Shown: piece after piece, positions 27,293 to 36,566 of the stretch | How positions within the stretch are numbered: the stretch's first letter is position 1 | How the letters are laid out: the number at the start of each line of letters is the position of its first letter | NCBI GenBank assembly: GCA_024278935.1 | Contig: JAJRSF010000038.1 | Coordinates: 124,001 to 188,000 of the forward strand | Length of the DNA stretch: 64,000 nt | Source of the DNA: Candidatus Zixiibacteriota bacterium | GTDB lineage: Bacteria > Zixibacteria > MSB-5A5 > GN15 > FEB-12 | Direction of reading: 5' to 3' | Position numbers and translations under genes: made by a program | Notes under the pieces: model-generated | Told to the model about the DNA's origin: nothing | What the model saw: the letters and a program-made list of their open reading frames with translations, nothing else | Databases searched by the model: none

Positions 27293-29431
27293 ATGATGAT
27301 TAGACAAAAACTTATTGGAGCGTTTGCGGTAGTTGCATTGATATGCGGAATCGTTGGCGGTGTTGGTTGGTACGGTATCGGGGCTCTCGATCAAAGTATG
27401 GATGAAATAGCTGCTATACGTTTGCCGGCTGTTCAAGCTCTTGGAATTATGGATGCTTCAATGGGTGATGTGGCAACTGCCGAAATGGAAATGCTGAACT
27501 TAGCAAATGGCACTGAAGAAGTAAAAGAAATATATAGTACAATTGATGAGTCCTTTGAGACAATTGATAATGCCGCTGAAGATTTTCGTGGACTAATTGT
27601 AGATGCAGAAGATGAAAGAATTTTTAATGAACTCATGAATGCCTACGGAGAATTCACGAAAGCGGATGATGAATTTGTTCAGTTATCTAAAGAGCTTGAT
27701 AAGACCGGTATACGAAATTCGTTACTGTTTATGTACGAGTTAGCGGAAATTGAGAATGCTCACAGATCATGGGTCTTCGATCTTAGTAAAGCAGTAGTTA
27801 GAGGAGATAAATTTACCGGACAACTTGATCCGACCAAATGTGCCATGGGGGATTGGCTTAAGGAATTTGATTTTTCGAATGCAGCAATCAAAGCTACACT
27901 TCCAAAACTTACCAAAATTCATGCTAATTTGCACAATGCTGGTAAAGAGATTGTTGATATACTTGCTACAAGCAATAACAGTATAGCTAAAGCTGCAGCT
28001 ATAGACATCTTTAACAACAAAGTGACTCCTGTATTGTCAAGCATCATTAAGGTTTTAGAGGAAGAAGTAGTTACAGAGGCACAGAAATCCTACGATCTAT
28101 ATCAAGCTATGGGTGAGGCTGACAACAAGAAAATCGAACCAATATTTGATGCTATGATGGGATTGTTGAGTGAACTGAGTTCGGATGTTACCGCAGATGC
28201 TGAAGCTTCGCGTAAAGCCGGTGATGAAGCCGCAGCAATGTCTAACATGGTGATTATTATAAGTATTATCCTTGGTATTATTATCTCACTTACTTTTGGT
28301 TGGTTTATCTCAAGAAGTATTTCCAGACCTATCGGTAAAGTAGTTGAGTTGACAGAGCATATGAATAACGAGTTTGGTCAGTTTGTTAATGTCGTGGACA
28401 GAATCGCTCAAAACGACCTGACACAAAAAATCGAGTTAACCGAAATTGAAGACATCGGTATCAACTCAAAAGATGAAATTGGCATCTTGGTCAAGGCGAT
28501 CGAGGGCACATTGGAAGCCAAAGGCAAGATAGGTTTTTCTCTCAAAACAATGACTGAAAATTTAACAAACATGGTTCAACAACTAAATGCAACTGCCGAA
28601 CAAGTAGTTTCAGCCGCAACAGAAGTAGCATCATCTTCAGAACAAATGTCTCGTGGTGCCAAAGATCAAACCGATCAGGTTACACAAATCTCTACAGCAA
28701 TTGAAGAAATGACTGTAACCATAGTCGAATCTTCAAAAAATGCCGGGGAGGCTAATAATGCTGCTGGTCAAGCAGGTCAGACTGCAGGAGATGGTGCTCA
28801 AATTGTAAGTGAAACAATTCAAGGCATGCAGGAAATCGCAACTGTTGTTCGTGAATCTGGAGAATCTGTAAGTAAACTCGCTCAGTCTGCCGATCAAATT
28901 GGTGAAATCGTTGGGGTTATCGACGACATAGCCGATCAAACCAACCTACTCGCTTTAAATGCTGCTATTGAAGCTGCTAGAGCAGGTGAACAGGGACGTG
29001 GGTTTGCCGTTGTTGCTGACGAAGTCAGAAAACTTGCCGAACGCACAGGTAAAGCAACCGGCGAAATTACTAATATGATTAAAGGCATCCAAACCGAAAC
29101 AAATGATGCTGTACAATCAATGGATAAAGGTGTTGAGGAAGTTAATAAAGGACGTGAATTGACTGACAAAGCCGGCAGTAGCCTTAATGAAATAGTTACT
29201 ATGACAGATCAAGTTGTAGATATGATTCAGCAAATTGCGACAGCATCTGAAGAACAATCATCAGCCGCTGAACAGATTTCTCAAAATATGGAAAACATCG
29301 CATCCATCGCTAGAGAATCAGCAACCGGTGCAGAACAATCTGCTGCTGCTGCTGAACAATTGAATCAGAACGCAGAAGGTATGAAACAGATAGTTGGACA
29401 GTTCAAAGTTAAAGAAACTGCCAACGTATAG
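27293..29431 (+). CDS. Methyl-accepting chemotaxis protein with periplasmic CZB-type zinc motif
   Basis: This 712-residue chemoreceptor has TM1 at about 8-29, a periplasmic region to about 315, TM2 near 318-340, a HAMP domain, and a cytoplasmic signalling tip with the canonical [20 protein letters not shown] and [18 protein letters not shown]. In the periplasmic half I see H157xxW160, C183xxGxW188, H210 and H214. This is the HxxW...CxxGxW...H pattern of chemoreceptor zinc-binding (CZB) domains. CZB is more often cytoplasmic; here it lies between the two membrane segments. Zinc- or redox-linked sensing (for example hypochlorite, by analogy with TlpD) is inferred. AGAGGAG lies about 10 bp before ATG 27293. 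CheW follows after 16 bp. Confidence 0.93.
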   Translation: MMIRQKLIGAFAVVALICGIVGGVGWYGIGALDQSMDEIAAIRLPAVQALGIMDASMGDVATAEMEMLNLANGTEEVKEIYSTIDESFETIDNAAEDFRGLIVDAEDERIFNELMNAYGEFTKADDEFVQLSKELDKTGIRNSLLFMYELAEIENAHRSWVFDLSKAVVRGDKFTGQLDPTKCAMGDWLKEFDFSNAAIKATLPKLTKIHANLHNAGKEIVDILATSNNSIAKAAAIDIFNNKVTPVLSSIIKVLEEEVVTEAQKSYDLYQAMGEADNKKIEPIFDAMMGLLSELSSDVTADAEASRKAGDEAAAMSNMVIIISIILGIIISLTFGWFISRSISRPIGKVVELTEHMNNEFGQFVNVVDRIAQNDLTQKIELTEIEDIGINSKDEIGILVKAIEGTLEAKGKIGFSLKTMTENLTNMVQQLNATAEQVVSAATEVASSSEQMSRGAKDQTDQVTQISTAIEEMTVTIVESSKNAGEANNAAGQAGQTAGDGAQIVSETIQGMQEIATVVRESGESVSKLAQSADQIGEIVGVIDDIADQTNLLALNAAIEAARAGEQGRGFAVVADEVRKLAERTGKATGEITNMIKGIQTETNDAVQSMDKGVEEVNKGRELTDKAGSSLNEIVTMTDQVVDMIQQIATASEEQSSAAEQISQNMENIASIARESATGAEQSAAAAEQLNQNAEGMKQIVGQFKVKETANV

Positions 29432-29447
29432 AAATGAGAGGTAAGAA

Positions 29448-29936
29448 ATGGCTAGTCATGAAAAAAATGATCTGAGTGATCTAACACAACTCGTTTCTTT
29501 TAAGTTAGGACAGGAAGAATTCGGGATTGATATCCAAAAAGTACAGGAGATCAACCGGATGGTGGAAATCACCAAGATACCCCAGGCTCCACATTATTGT
29601 GAAGGAGTTATAAACCTTCGGGGTAAAGTTATTCCGGTGATTGATCTTCGTAAAAAATTCGATATGGATATCGAAGAGTGGACCAAAAACACACGGATTG
29701 TTGTTTGTGAAGATGGTGATAATATTGTCGGAATGATTGTAGATGCGGTAGAAGAAGTTCTTCGTATTCCAAGTTCGACTATCGAACCGGCACCGGGACT
29801 CGTAGCGTCAGTAGGTACTGATTATATCAATGGTGTCGCAAAAATTGATGAACGTCTGTTGATCTTCTTAAATATTTCGAGGATTGTATCAGAAGTAAAT
29901 ATTGACACCGCGGAACTTGAAACAGAACTCGCTTAA
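29448..29936 (+). CDS. cheW: Chemotaxis coupling protein CheW
   Basis: CheW bridges chemoreceptor tips and the CheA kinase. The 162-residue length is normal for the family. Visible features are the first strand QLVSFKLGQEEFGIDIQKVQEI, the conserved APHYCEGVINLRGKVIPVIDLRKKF, and the second-half strand VGMIVDAVEEVLRIPSS. The GAGAGGT ribosome site is 5 bp before ATG 29448. It is the last gene of the porin-receptor-cheW set, and no cheA, cheR or cheB is in the window. This CheW is probably dedicated to the adjacent receptor. Confidence 0.95.
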   Translation: MASHEKNDLSDLTQLVSFKLGQEEFGIDIQKVQEINRMVEITKIPQAPHYCEGVINLRGKVIPVIDLRKKFDMDIEEWTKNTRIVVCEDGDNIVGMIVDAVEEVLRIPSSTIEPAPGLVASVGTDYINGVAKIDERLLIFLNISRIVSEVNIDTAELETELA

Positions 29937-29966
29937 TATAGTAGTAATTTTCATGTTTTTAAACAA

Positions 29967-30070
29967 GGTGTGCGAGTACATTCAACTCTGCTCGTACGCT
30001 CTCCTTTTATTATGTATTGAAACTTAGTTTTTTATATAGAGGTGTATGGAGTTTTTTGACCGATTTACTT
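29967..30070 (+). repeat. Paired-hairpin repeat, copy 1 (after cheW, before the hybrid kinase)
   Basis: A first imperfect hairpin (GTGCGAGTAC ... CTCGTACGC) and a second (GAGGTGTA ... TGTACCCTC, loop containing ACCGATTT) are joined by a T-rich spacer. The same two hairpins with the same spacer type and the ACCGATTT loop occur at 32744-32855. The repeat may terminate cheW transcription. Confidence 0.6.
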
Positions 30071-30144
30071 TGTACCCTCTTAAAATTATATTGTCGAGCT
30101 TTTAGAACTTAGTGATTAATAAATTGAAAATAGGCATCTTATAA

Positions 30145-32712
30145 ATGATAAAACATAGTATTAATAAAAAGTTTTCAATGTCTCGAATACCTTGGAAGAA
30201 TTGTTTGCAAATTGGAGTCATAGCTTTGTTCATGGCTGTTACAATGCGGGTTACTATGATAACAAGTTCTCAAGTTACAGAAGAATATTCTCCTCTCATA
30301 GATGCTGTCAATAAAATCAAAATTGAAGCTACATTCGCTCACTTGAAAATTGAACAACTTATTTATGGAGATACAAGTGTAGATATCGATTCTATATGGG
30401 AGCACTTTTATCAAGCGGAATGGTACGCACAAGCTATGCTTGAAGGTGGACAGAAAGATGAATGGAGATATGTAGCACTTGAAAACAAAAAACTACAAAA
30501 AAATATTTTAGAAGTATTAAACAAGATTAGAACTTTTAGAGCTATTGCTAAAGAAAGGCTTACTCGTCCGGATCAAAGTAAAATAGGTTCTTCCATTGAA
30601 CAGCAATTTGATCGTTTGTTCTATGATTTTTTAAAACAGTCTGATAATGTGGAAGTTATTATTGTACATTCAAAGTTCAACAGTATTAAACTATTTCAAA
30701 GAGCTAAATTTACTATGGTTGTTTTATTTTGCTTATTTATTTGTATTATCGGACTTATAGTCTATCGTTATCATAAAAAACAATCATCTAATCTCTTAAA
30801 GCTAAAATTATCTAATAAACAAATACTTCTATCTAAACAAAAACTCGCCCTTCATGTGAAACAAACCCCTTTGGGAGTTATCCAATGGGATTTAGATTGC
30901 AAAGTTACAGAATGGAACAAAGCAGCAAAGAATATTTTTGGCTATTCAAGTGAAGAAGCTATCGGACGATATGTAATTGGATTAGTCATATCAAAAACAG
31001 ATGAAGAAATTGCAAAAAAAATATGGTGCGAAGTATTGAATCAGAAAGAGGGTAGTCAAAATACTTTTGAGAATATAACAAAAGATAATAATAATATTAT
31101 ATGTGAATGGTATAACACTCCATTAATAGATGAAAAAGGAAGCACAATAGGTGTTGCATCTTTAATCATGGATATAACCGAACGAAAACGGGCTGAAGAA
31201 TCCAACGCATTACTTTCAAGAGCAATTGAACAAGCAGATGAAACAATTATTATATCTGATGCTGAAGGAAATATTCAATATGTTAATCCGGCTTTTGAGA
31301 AAACAACCGGTTATACAGCCAAAGAAGTTATAAGTCAAAATCTTAAAATATTAAGAAGCGATCAGCATGATGATTCTTTTTATAACCAAATGTGGCAAAC
31401 TCTATCTAGTGGTAATCAATGGCACGGTGAAATCATAAATAAGAAAAAGGATGGAACTACTTTTGTTGAAGATGCTGTAATTTCCCCAGTTTTTAATTCT
31501 CATCGTGAGATTATTAATTATGTCGCTGCCAAAATTGACATCACTGAAACAAAACGGTTGCAAGCATTGGAAGCTCGAGCAGAACGACTTGAAATGGCAG
31601 GAATAATTGCCGGTCAAGTTGCTCATGATTTTAATAATCTTTTGGCACCTATCACTGCTTATCCAGAACTTATACGAAACGAAATTCCTATTGATAATAT
31701 AGGTCATGCATACCTTGACACTATTGAAGAAGCTGCCAAAAAAATTGTTGAGATCAATCAAGATCTTCTCACATTGGGAAGAAGAGGGCATTACAATCAA
31801 GAAATATTAAATCTTAACAATATTATCTTAAACATTGTCAATGAGATGAAACTACGAACTAAAACTGTTAACATTGAGATGAAATTATGTGAAGAGATTA
31901 TGAATTTTCGTGGAGGTTCAGCTCAGATCCATCGTATGCTCAGCAATCTTTTAGTTAACGCTTTTGATGCGATCGATTATATTGGTAACATAAGTATCAA
32001 AACTGAAAATTATTATGCCAATGAAACATCTGTTGCGTTTGGTTTAATACCAAAAGGTGAATATATCAAACTCACTATTTCAGATAACGGGTGTGGTATT
32101 CCTGTAGAGATAATCCAGAAGATTCTAGATACTTTTTTCTCTACTAAAACTGCAAATAAAAAAACAGGATCCGGTCTTGGTTTAAGTGTCGTTGATTCTG
32201 TAATGAAAGATCATGACGGTTATCTTGACTTACAAAGTAAGATTGGATATGGCACATCGTTTTATCTTTATTTTCCGATTGTCAGAGAGTGTTCCAATGA
32301 TGATGACTTAGAACAATCAAAAGGTTGTACTGAGAGAATATTAGTAGTTGATGATGATAATGCACAGCGAGAATTAACTACACGTCTTCTCAAACAGTTT
32401 GGATACAAAGTCCAAACTGTCGAAAGTGGAGAAAAAGCAGTAGACTTTTTACGTGAAAAGTCACAGGATATCATAATTATTGATATGGTTATGCCAAATG
32501 GTATAAATGGGACAGAAACTTATCGAAGGATACTTGAAATAAATCCAAATCAGAAGTCACTTATTGTGTCGGGTTTTTCGGAATCAGACTCAGTTATTAA
32601 CGCTTTGAAACAGGGTGCCGGTGCCTTTATAAAAAAACCATTCAATTCAAAAGAAATTGGTTCTGCTGTGAGAGCAGAACTTGATCGAAAAGTAGAAAAC
32701 GTTTGGAGCTAA
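30145..32712 (+). CDS. Membrane hybrid histidine kinase with two PAS domains and a receiver
   Basis: The 855-residue protein has TM1 (about 20-40), a periplasmic four-helix-like sensor of about 150 residues, TM2 (about 192-213), PAS domains at about 235-350 and 360-475, and a kinase core. The phospho-acceptor is H494 in VAHDFNNLLAPI, an NtrB-like HDFNN box. The ATPase domain carries SDNGCGIP and TGSGLGLSVVDSV. A receiver ends the protein with ILVVDDDNA, phospho-acceptor D780 (IIIIDMVMPNG) and KKPF. No output domain is attached, so phosphate probably passes to a separate protein. Start ATG 30145 lacks a clear ribosome site. It follows the paired-hairpin repeat, and a decayed second copy of its middle part lies 150 bp after its stop. 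Confidence 0.93.
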   Translation: MIKHSINKKFSMSRIPWKNCLQIGVIALFMAVTMRVTMITSSQVTEEYSPLIDAVNKIKIEATFAHLKIEQLIYGDTSVDIDSIWEHFYQAEWYAQAMLEGGQKDEWRYVALENKKLQKNILEVLNKIRTFRAIAKERLTRPDQSKIGSSIEQQFDRLFYDFLKQSDNVEVIIVHSKFNSIKLFQRAKFTMVVLFCLFICIIGLIVYRYHKKQSSNLLKLKLSNKQILLSKQKLALHVKQTPLGVIQWDLDCKVTEWNKAAKNIFGYSSEEAIGRYVIGLVISKTDEEIAKKIWCEVLNQKEGSQNTFENITKDNNNIICEWYNTPLIDEKGSTIGVASLIMDITERKRAEESNALLSRAIEQADETIIISDAEGNIQYVNPAFEKTTGYTAKEVISQNLKILRSDQHDDSFYNQMWQTLSSGNQWHGEIINKKKDGTTFVEDAVISPVFNSHREIINYVAAKIDITETKRLQALEARAERLEMAGIIAGQVAHDFNNLLAPITAYPELIRNEIPIDNIGHAYLDTIEEAAKKIVEINQDLLTLGRRGHYNQEILNLNNIILNIVNEMKLRTKTVNIEMKLCEEIMNFRGGSAQIHRMLSNLLVNAFDAIDYIGNISIKTENYYANETSVAFGLIPKGEYIKLTISDNGCGIPVEIIQKILDTFFSTKTANKKTGSGLGLSVVDSVMKDHDGYLDLQSKIGYGTSFYLYFPIVRECSNDDDLEQSKGCTERILVVDDDNAQRELTTRLLKQFGYKVQTVESGEKAVDFLREKSQDIIIIDMVMPNGINGTETYRRILEINPNQKSLIVSGFSESDSVINALKQGAGAFIKKPFNSKEIGSAVRAELDRKVENVWS

Positions 32713-32743
32713 TTTAATAGAACAATATTTCCCTCTCTATAAA

Positions 32744-32855
32744 GACGTACGAGTGCCCCCTAGTCTCATTCGTACGTCATCCCTTTGAATGAATTTTTGA
32801 TTATTTTTTATGCCGAGGTGTACGAGATTTCTTACCGATTTCCTCGTACATCTCA
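32744..32855 (+). repeat. Paired-hairpin repeat, copy 2 (after the hybrid kinase)
   Basis: Hairpin one is perfect: GACGTACGA (32744-32752) and TCGTACGTC (32770-32778). Hairpin two is GAGGTGTACGAG (32815-32826) with CTCGTACATCTC (32843-32854), one G-T pair, and a trailing ATTTTT. The loop again contains ACCGATTT. As the second hairpin ends in T residues it may work as the kinase gene's terminator. Confidence 0.7.
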
Positions 32856-32862
32856 TTTTTAC

Positions 32863-32975
32863 GATTGGAAGAAGTGGGGATTACAATCAAGTGCATTGTG
32901 TCTTAACAAGACATTCTAAATATTGTTAATGAGATAGAGTTTCAACATAAATCTGTAAATTTATCTATTGTAATT
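32863..32975 (+). pseudogene. Decayed fragment of a duplicate hybrid histidine kinase gene
   Basis: The sequence aligns by eye with 31773-31885 of the intact kinase gene. Shared blocks include GGAAGAAG, ATTACAATCAAG, TCTTAACAA, ATTGT.AATGAGAT and CTGT.AA, about 70 percent identical over 100 bp, with at least two 1-bp gaps that break the frame. The matching part encodes the linker just after the histidine box (RRGHYNQEIL...IVNEM). It lies directly behind hairpin repeat copy 2, just as the intact gene lies behind copy 1. A duplicated repeat-kinase unit that lost most of its kinase is the simplest reading. Confidence 0.7.
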
Positions 32976-33178
32976 ATTTAATGTTAAACTGTCGTCGAAG
33001 GAATTCATCTTTGGCATAATAATATTTCGCAAGCCATACATCTTTATTTTGAATAAAAATTATCTTATCATATATTTATACACAATGGAGTAAATATTTT
33101 CAACCTATTTAAGATGCTTCTGTATAAGAACAAGAATTAAAAATTAATAAATCATATCGAAAGATTAAGGAGAATAAA

Positions 33179-33661
33179 ATGGATTTTACAAAAGCAATAG
33201 TGCTTGCTCTATTACTCATGGCATTCAGCATTCCAGTTTCAGCTCAAACAATGGATAGCAAAGATTCGACTAGAATGAATCCGCAAGAGTTAAAGCTCCC
33301 TGAAAATGTACAGACGGTTCTCATACATGAGATGGTTACAATAACAAGATTGATGGGCAACCTTCTTGAATATATTGTCCAAGGTGATACACAGAGTGCC
33401 TCAAGAGCTGCCTTAGAAATTCGTGATACAAATTTAAAACAGGAATTTAACTCTCAAGAAATAAAAAAGATTATGAAAATTCTTCCCAAAGGATTTATAA
33501 AATTAGATCGTAATTTTCATATGACCGCTAATGAATTATCAAAAGCTGTAGACTCAAACGATTTTAAAACCGCTCTAACTTTGTATAAAGATATGACCCA
33601 AAGTTGTATGGATTGTCATACTGCTTATGCTGCTAATCGGTTTGAAAATCTTAAGGAATAA
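33179..33661 (+). CDS. Cytochrome c'-like monohaem periplasmic protein
   Basis: This 160-residue protein has a signal peptide (cleavage after PVSA), a helical body and one C-terminal haem site, CMDCH (C143, C146, H147), followed by TAYAANRF. A single CxxCH in the last helix of a four-helix bundle is the hallmark of the cytochrome c'/c556 family. These proteins bind NO or CO or carry electrons in the periplasm. AAGGAG lies 7 bp before ATG 33179. The DUF2147 gene follows after 6 bp, so the two form an operon. The nearby sensor kinase and CZB receptor make a redox or nitrosative-stress link possible, but nothing in the sequence proves it. Confidence 0.82.
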   Translation: MDFTKAIVLALLLMAFSIPVSAQTMDSKDSTRMNPQELKLPENVQTVLIHEMVTITRLMGNLLEYIVQGDTQSASRAALEIRDTNLKQEFNSQEIKKIMKILPKGFIKLDRNFHMTANELSKAVDSNDFKTALTLYKDMTQSCMDCHTAYAANRFENLKE

Positions 33662-33667
33662 AATCAG

Positions 33668-34144
33668 ATGTCATATAAAAAAAGTGTATCTGTTCTGATT
33701 CTGAGTTTTCTATTGGTCGTGACATCTTTCTCATTTGCTTCTGATTTAAAACCTCAGAGCGATGATATTGTTGGTGTGTGGCTTATTGAAGAAGATAACG
33801 AGCTGGTTGAAAAAATCGAAATTTATAAATGCGGTGATTTGTATTGCGGAAAGATTGTATGGTTAAAACAATCAGACACAACTAATACAGTCGCAGTAGA
33901 TAAAAAGAATAAAAAGAAAGAGCTGAGAGATCGTCCGCTATTAGGACTTGAAGTTCTCAAGGGATATTCGTTTAATGGGAAAGATCGATGGCAGGATGGA
34001 AAGTTTTATGCCCATCGCAAAGGTCGAACTGTTTCTCCGAAACTGACACTTATTGATGCCAATCAACTGAAGATACAGGTGAAAATTCTTTTTGTGAAAA
34101 AAAGTTTTGTATGGAATCGGGAATTATCAGATTCAACAAACTAG
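33668..34144 (+). CDS. Exported DUF2147 family protein
   Basis: A 158-residue protein with an N-terminal signal peptide (LILSFLLVVTSFSFA). The mature part matches DUF2147 (COG4731): DIVGVWLIEEDNELVEKIEIYKCGDLYCGKIVWL near the start, then RPLLGLEVLKGY, the W..G.fY.p..G-type segment RWQDGKFYAHRKGRT, and a final strand ending SFVWNREL. Two Cys in YKCGDLYCG may form a disulfide. The fold is a small beta-barrel of unknown function. It follows the cytochrome gene by 6 bp, and the strong terminator at 34163 ends the unit. Confidence 0.85.
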   Translation: MSYKKSVSVLILSFLLVVTSFSFASDLKPQSDDIVGVWLIEEDNELVEKIEIYKCGDLYCGKIVWLKQSDTTNTVAVDKKNKKKELRDRPLLGLEVLKGYSFNGKDRWQDGKFYAHRKGRTVSPKLTLIDANQLKIQVKILFVKKSFVWNRELSDSTN

Positions 34145-34162
34145 ATTCATAGTTCTAAACAA

Positions 34163-34200
34163 AAAAAACTGCTTTCAAAAAATTGGAAGCAGTTTTTTTA
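34163..34200. terminator. Bidirectional rho-independent terminator
   Basis: AAAAAACTGCTT, a short A/T loop, and GAAGCAGTTTTTT form a stem with A-run and T-run flanks. It lies between the converging DUF2147 gene and the minus-strand dockerin-like protein gene, so it can serve both. Confidence 0.85.
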
Positions 34201-34213
34201 TGTCATAATACTT

Positions 34214-34870
34214 TTATGGGCAACTTGGTGGGGGAGCCCCGCCAGTAAATATAAAGTCTACAATATAAACTAAATCTGAAATATCAATTGCTTCGCCAAC
34301 ATCGCCGTCAACATTTGCTTCTTCGGCACAGACCGGAGCAGCACCACCTGTGAAAATAAAGTCGACGATGAATACTAAATCTGAAATATCGACCGCATCG
34401 CCAGGATCATTATCAACATTACCACGAGTTCCTATACAGCAACCTTGCGGTCCGAATGTCTGTAAGAATCCGGAGTTGAGGATGAAGTTTGTCGAAGTGG
34501 AAAAGCCACTGGCTATTTGTCCGATAGAACTGGTAAGCATAAAATTAGTAGAAGTTCCTATGCCACCACCGGATGAAATAACTTGCCAGTTTATTTGCTC
34601 GCCAGCCATAGATGATGATTGTGACTGCAGAGCTTTATCTTGTGATTCAGTTTCTATGATTGGTACTATAACATTTTGAATATCTGTTTTTGTGACAGGA
34701 TTTATTTTTGTTGAAAGAGTCTTTTGGGAAGCGGGTACATCTTTTTTAACTTTGACAACTTTTATTTTACTGTCAGCATCTTCTTCAATCTCTTTTGCAA
34801 AACTGCTAGAAGTGAACAGTAATAGTAAGAGTATTGAAAACGTCGCAATCGTCATTTTAGTTCTCATATT
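34214..34870 (-). CDS. Small secreted protein with dockerin-like C-terminal module
   Basis: I use ATG 34870 (218 residues), which gives MRTKMTIATFSILLLLLFTSSSFA as signal peptide and has CAGGGA upstream. Extending to the TTG at 34927 would translate the promoter. After a Lys/Glu/Ser-rich stretch comes an INWQVISSGGGIGTST / GQIASG segment, an S/T/N-rich motif common at the ends of secreted FCB proteins. The last 70 residues start GCCIGTRGNVDNDPG and hold two [15 protein letters not shown] repeats, ending PPPSCP. The paired Asp-rich loops resemble dockerin calcium loops. It is convergent with the DUF2147 operon. Function is unknown; cell-surface attachment or sorting is the likely role of the tail. 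Confidence 0.78.
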   Translation of the reverse strand, partial: NMRTKMTIATFSILLLLLFTSSSFAKEIEEDADSKIKVVKVKKDVPASQKTLSTKINPVTKTDIQNVIVPIIETESQDKALQSQSSSMAGEQINWQVISSGGGIGTSTNFMLTSSIGQIASGFSTSTNFILNSGFLQTFGPQGCCIGTRGNVDNDPGDAVDISDLVFIVDFIFTGGAAPVCAEEANVDGDVGEAIDISDLVYIVDFIFTGGAPPPSCP

Positions 34871-34899
34871 TTTCCCTGTATTGAAGTATTTACATATAA

Positions 34900-34927
34900 T
34901 ATATACTATTCTTGTCCTCTTTGTCAA
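34900..34927 (-). promoter_or_regulatory. Promoter of the small dockerin-like protein gene
   Basis: On the minus strand a perfect TTGACA (34927-34922), 16-bp spacer and TATATA (34905-34900) lie 29 bp before ATG 34870. The open frame runs back through this promoter, so the longer start is wrong. Confidence 0.7.
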
Positions 34928-34935
34928 TCTATTAT

Positions 34936-36270
34936 TTATTGCTTATCTATATGTTGTTTAGCTTTTAAAAGTTCAAGTTCTGCTTTTTTTAGTTTTAAAG
35001 CAGCTTCTTTTGCTTTGAGTTCTAAATCACGAAGGTCATATTCGTACGTTTGTGAAGTAGAACCATCTAGGTTGGAAGTTTGTACTGTCTCTGATTCAAT
35101 GCCAGTAGGAGGTTGTGCACTTGAAGTTGCGACTGTTCCATAGGAAGTTGGGAAGTATGTTGCGGTTATTATGGGATGTTGAGCGTATACATCCGAACTG
35201 CCAGTGGTTTTAGTACCCTCTAGTCTAAAAGTGTAAGTACCGGCTGTTTTATAATATATTCTTTCGGTAAATACAGTACTTGAAACAGAGAAACCGGCAT
35301 TTAGTGGGTTAGCAGATCCAGCAATGGCATAATGATTATTGTCAATTGAACCATTTGAATTTTCCACAATTTGAAAAAGACCTAATGTTGATTCTGTACT
35401 TCCTGAAGATGTACAGAAACATGTAGCTCTAACATTAATGTACCCATCTGCAGGTATCGTTATGGTAACAGTTTCTATATCTTGTAAACTGATAGTGAGG
35501 CTTATACCATTTGGATTTCGATTGGAAGCTATACCCGGTTCATCTAAGATTTCTGTATTGTCAATAGCATTATCTGGTAAACTTACTGTTGCATTACCTA
35601 CGGTGGAAGCAGCTAATATAATATCTTCGTCACCTAAAGGATCATAAAGAATTAACACACCACCATCAGAATTATTTGCTTCTAGTTGAATAGTGTTATT
35701 CCCATTATTATCATTCATACGAAGACTACCCCAAGGGTTACTTGAAAGTACTGCTCTCACGAGACCATCACTTAATCCATACATCAAAATACCACCGTCG
35801 TTCCCAGACAAATTAACTGTACTAATCCCGCTTCCGTTTTTGATCCATAAATTTCCGGACATCGTATCCCCGGTTTCATTAACATATTTGGAATCATCGA
35901 TTGCTAAAGAGTAGGGGACAGAATTTAATTTTGTTCGAGGGCTTAACTCTAGGTCAATTCCAACAGTAACCCCTAGATAGCGGTTCAAGTCATCAAATAT
36001 ATCAAGCGGTAAGGGAGTGATACTTCCTAGTTCATATACGAATAAACCATTTGTGGTAATAACTGTTTGGAAGTTTGAATTCCATAATTCTGTTCCACCT
36101 GAAACAGCATCATAAACTATAAATTTGACAAGATAGCTATTATCTGCAACAGGGACTCCAGTTGCATTAGTTAAGCGACCTTGATAGCTAATTGTGTTAG
36201 GTACTTGAGAAGATATGCTACTAGAAATTAGTACAATACACAAAGTCGTGAAAATTTGTCTAAAATTCAT
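34936..36270 (-). CDS. Secreted QGRLT-type beta-rich protein with C-terminal helix
   Basis: The 444-residue protein has a signal peptide (ending SSSISSQ). It opens with NTISYQGRLTNATGVPVADNSY and continues VKFIVYDAVSGGTELWNS, TTNGLFVYELGSI and PRTKLNSVPYSLAIDDSKY, a pattern I recognise from many secreted FCB proteins of unknown function. The middle is rich in Gly, Asn and Ser strands. A jelly-roll-like region (about 250-390, with VTITIPADGYINVRATCF) resembles tail-fibre or C1q-like domains. The last 35 residues are a charged Leu/Lys/Glu helix (LKAKEAALKLKKAELELLKA). GGAGGAG lies 5 bp before ATG 36270. No dockerin-like end is present. A surface or adhesin-like role is inference. Confidence 0.65.
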   Translation of the reverse strand: MNFRQIFTTLCIVLISSSISSQVPNTISYQGRLTNATGVPVADNSYLVKFIVYDAVSGGTELWNSNFQTVITTNGLFVYELGSITPLPLDIFDDLNRYLGVTVGIDLELSPRTKLNSVPYSLAIDDSKYVNETGDTMSGNLWIKNGSGISTVNLSGNDGGILMYGLSDGLVRAVLSSNPWGSLRMNDNNGNNTIQLEANNSDGGVLILYDPLGDEDIILAASTVGNATVSLPDNAIDNTEILDEPGIASNRNPNGISLTISLQDIETVTITIPADGYINVRATCFCTSSGSTESTLGLFQIVENSNGSIDNNHYAIAGSANPLNAGFSVSSTVFTERIYYKTAGTYTFRLEGTKTTGSSDVYAQHPIITATYFPTSYGTVATSSAQPPTGIESETVQTSNLDGSTSQTYEYDLRDLELKAKEAALKLKKAELELLKAKQHIDKQ

Positions 36271-36566
36271 GATTCTCCTCCAAAGGATAACCTGATATAT
36301 TTAAAATTTAGTTTATTTCTTAAACAGAACTGATTATGTCCTAAAAGATACATTATTATTCTATTTTGGCAAGCTAAACCTTTCTTGATATTATATTGAG
36401 AGTTTTTAAAGAATCATAAATGGTGATTTGTGCATATAAATCGCAGTATTATCATTATAGCAAATATAATACACGCTAAATCTTATAAAACTGGACATAA
36501 GTGTGAATACATTGCAACTTAGCTACTAAAAATTCGTTATACTGTATATATGAAAGGAATGCTGAT

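Larger units (their letters stand above)
32713..33178. other. 466-bp gap holding hairpin repeat copy 2 and a kinase remnant
   Basis: The gap contains the second paired-hairpin repeat (32744-32855) and a degenerate piece of the hybrid-kinase gene (about 32863-32975). These are followed by about 190 bp of AT-rich DNA leading to the cytochrome gene, which has an AAGGAG ribosome site. No intact gene is present. Confidence 0.7.
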
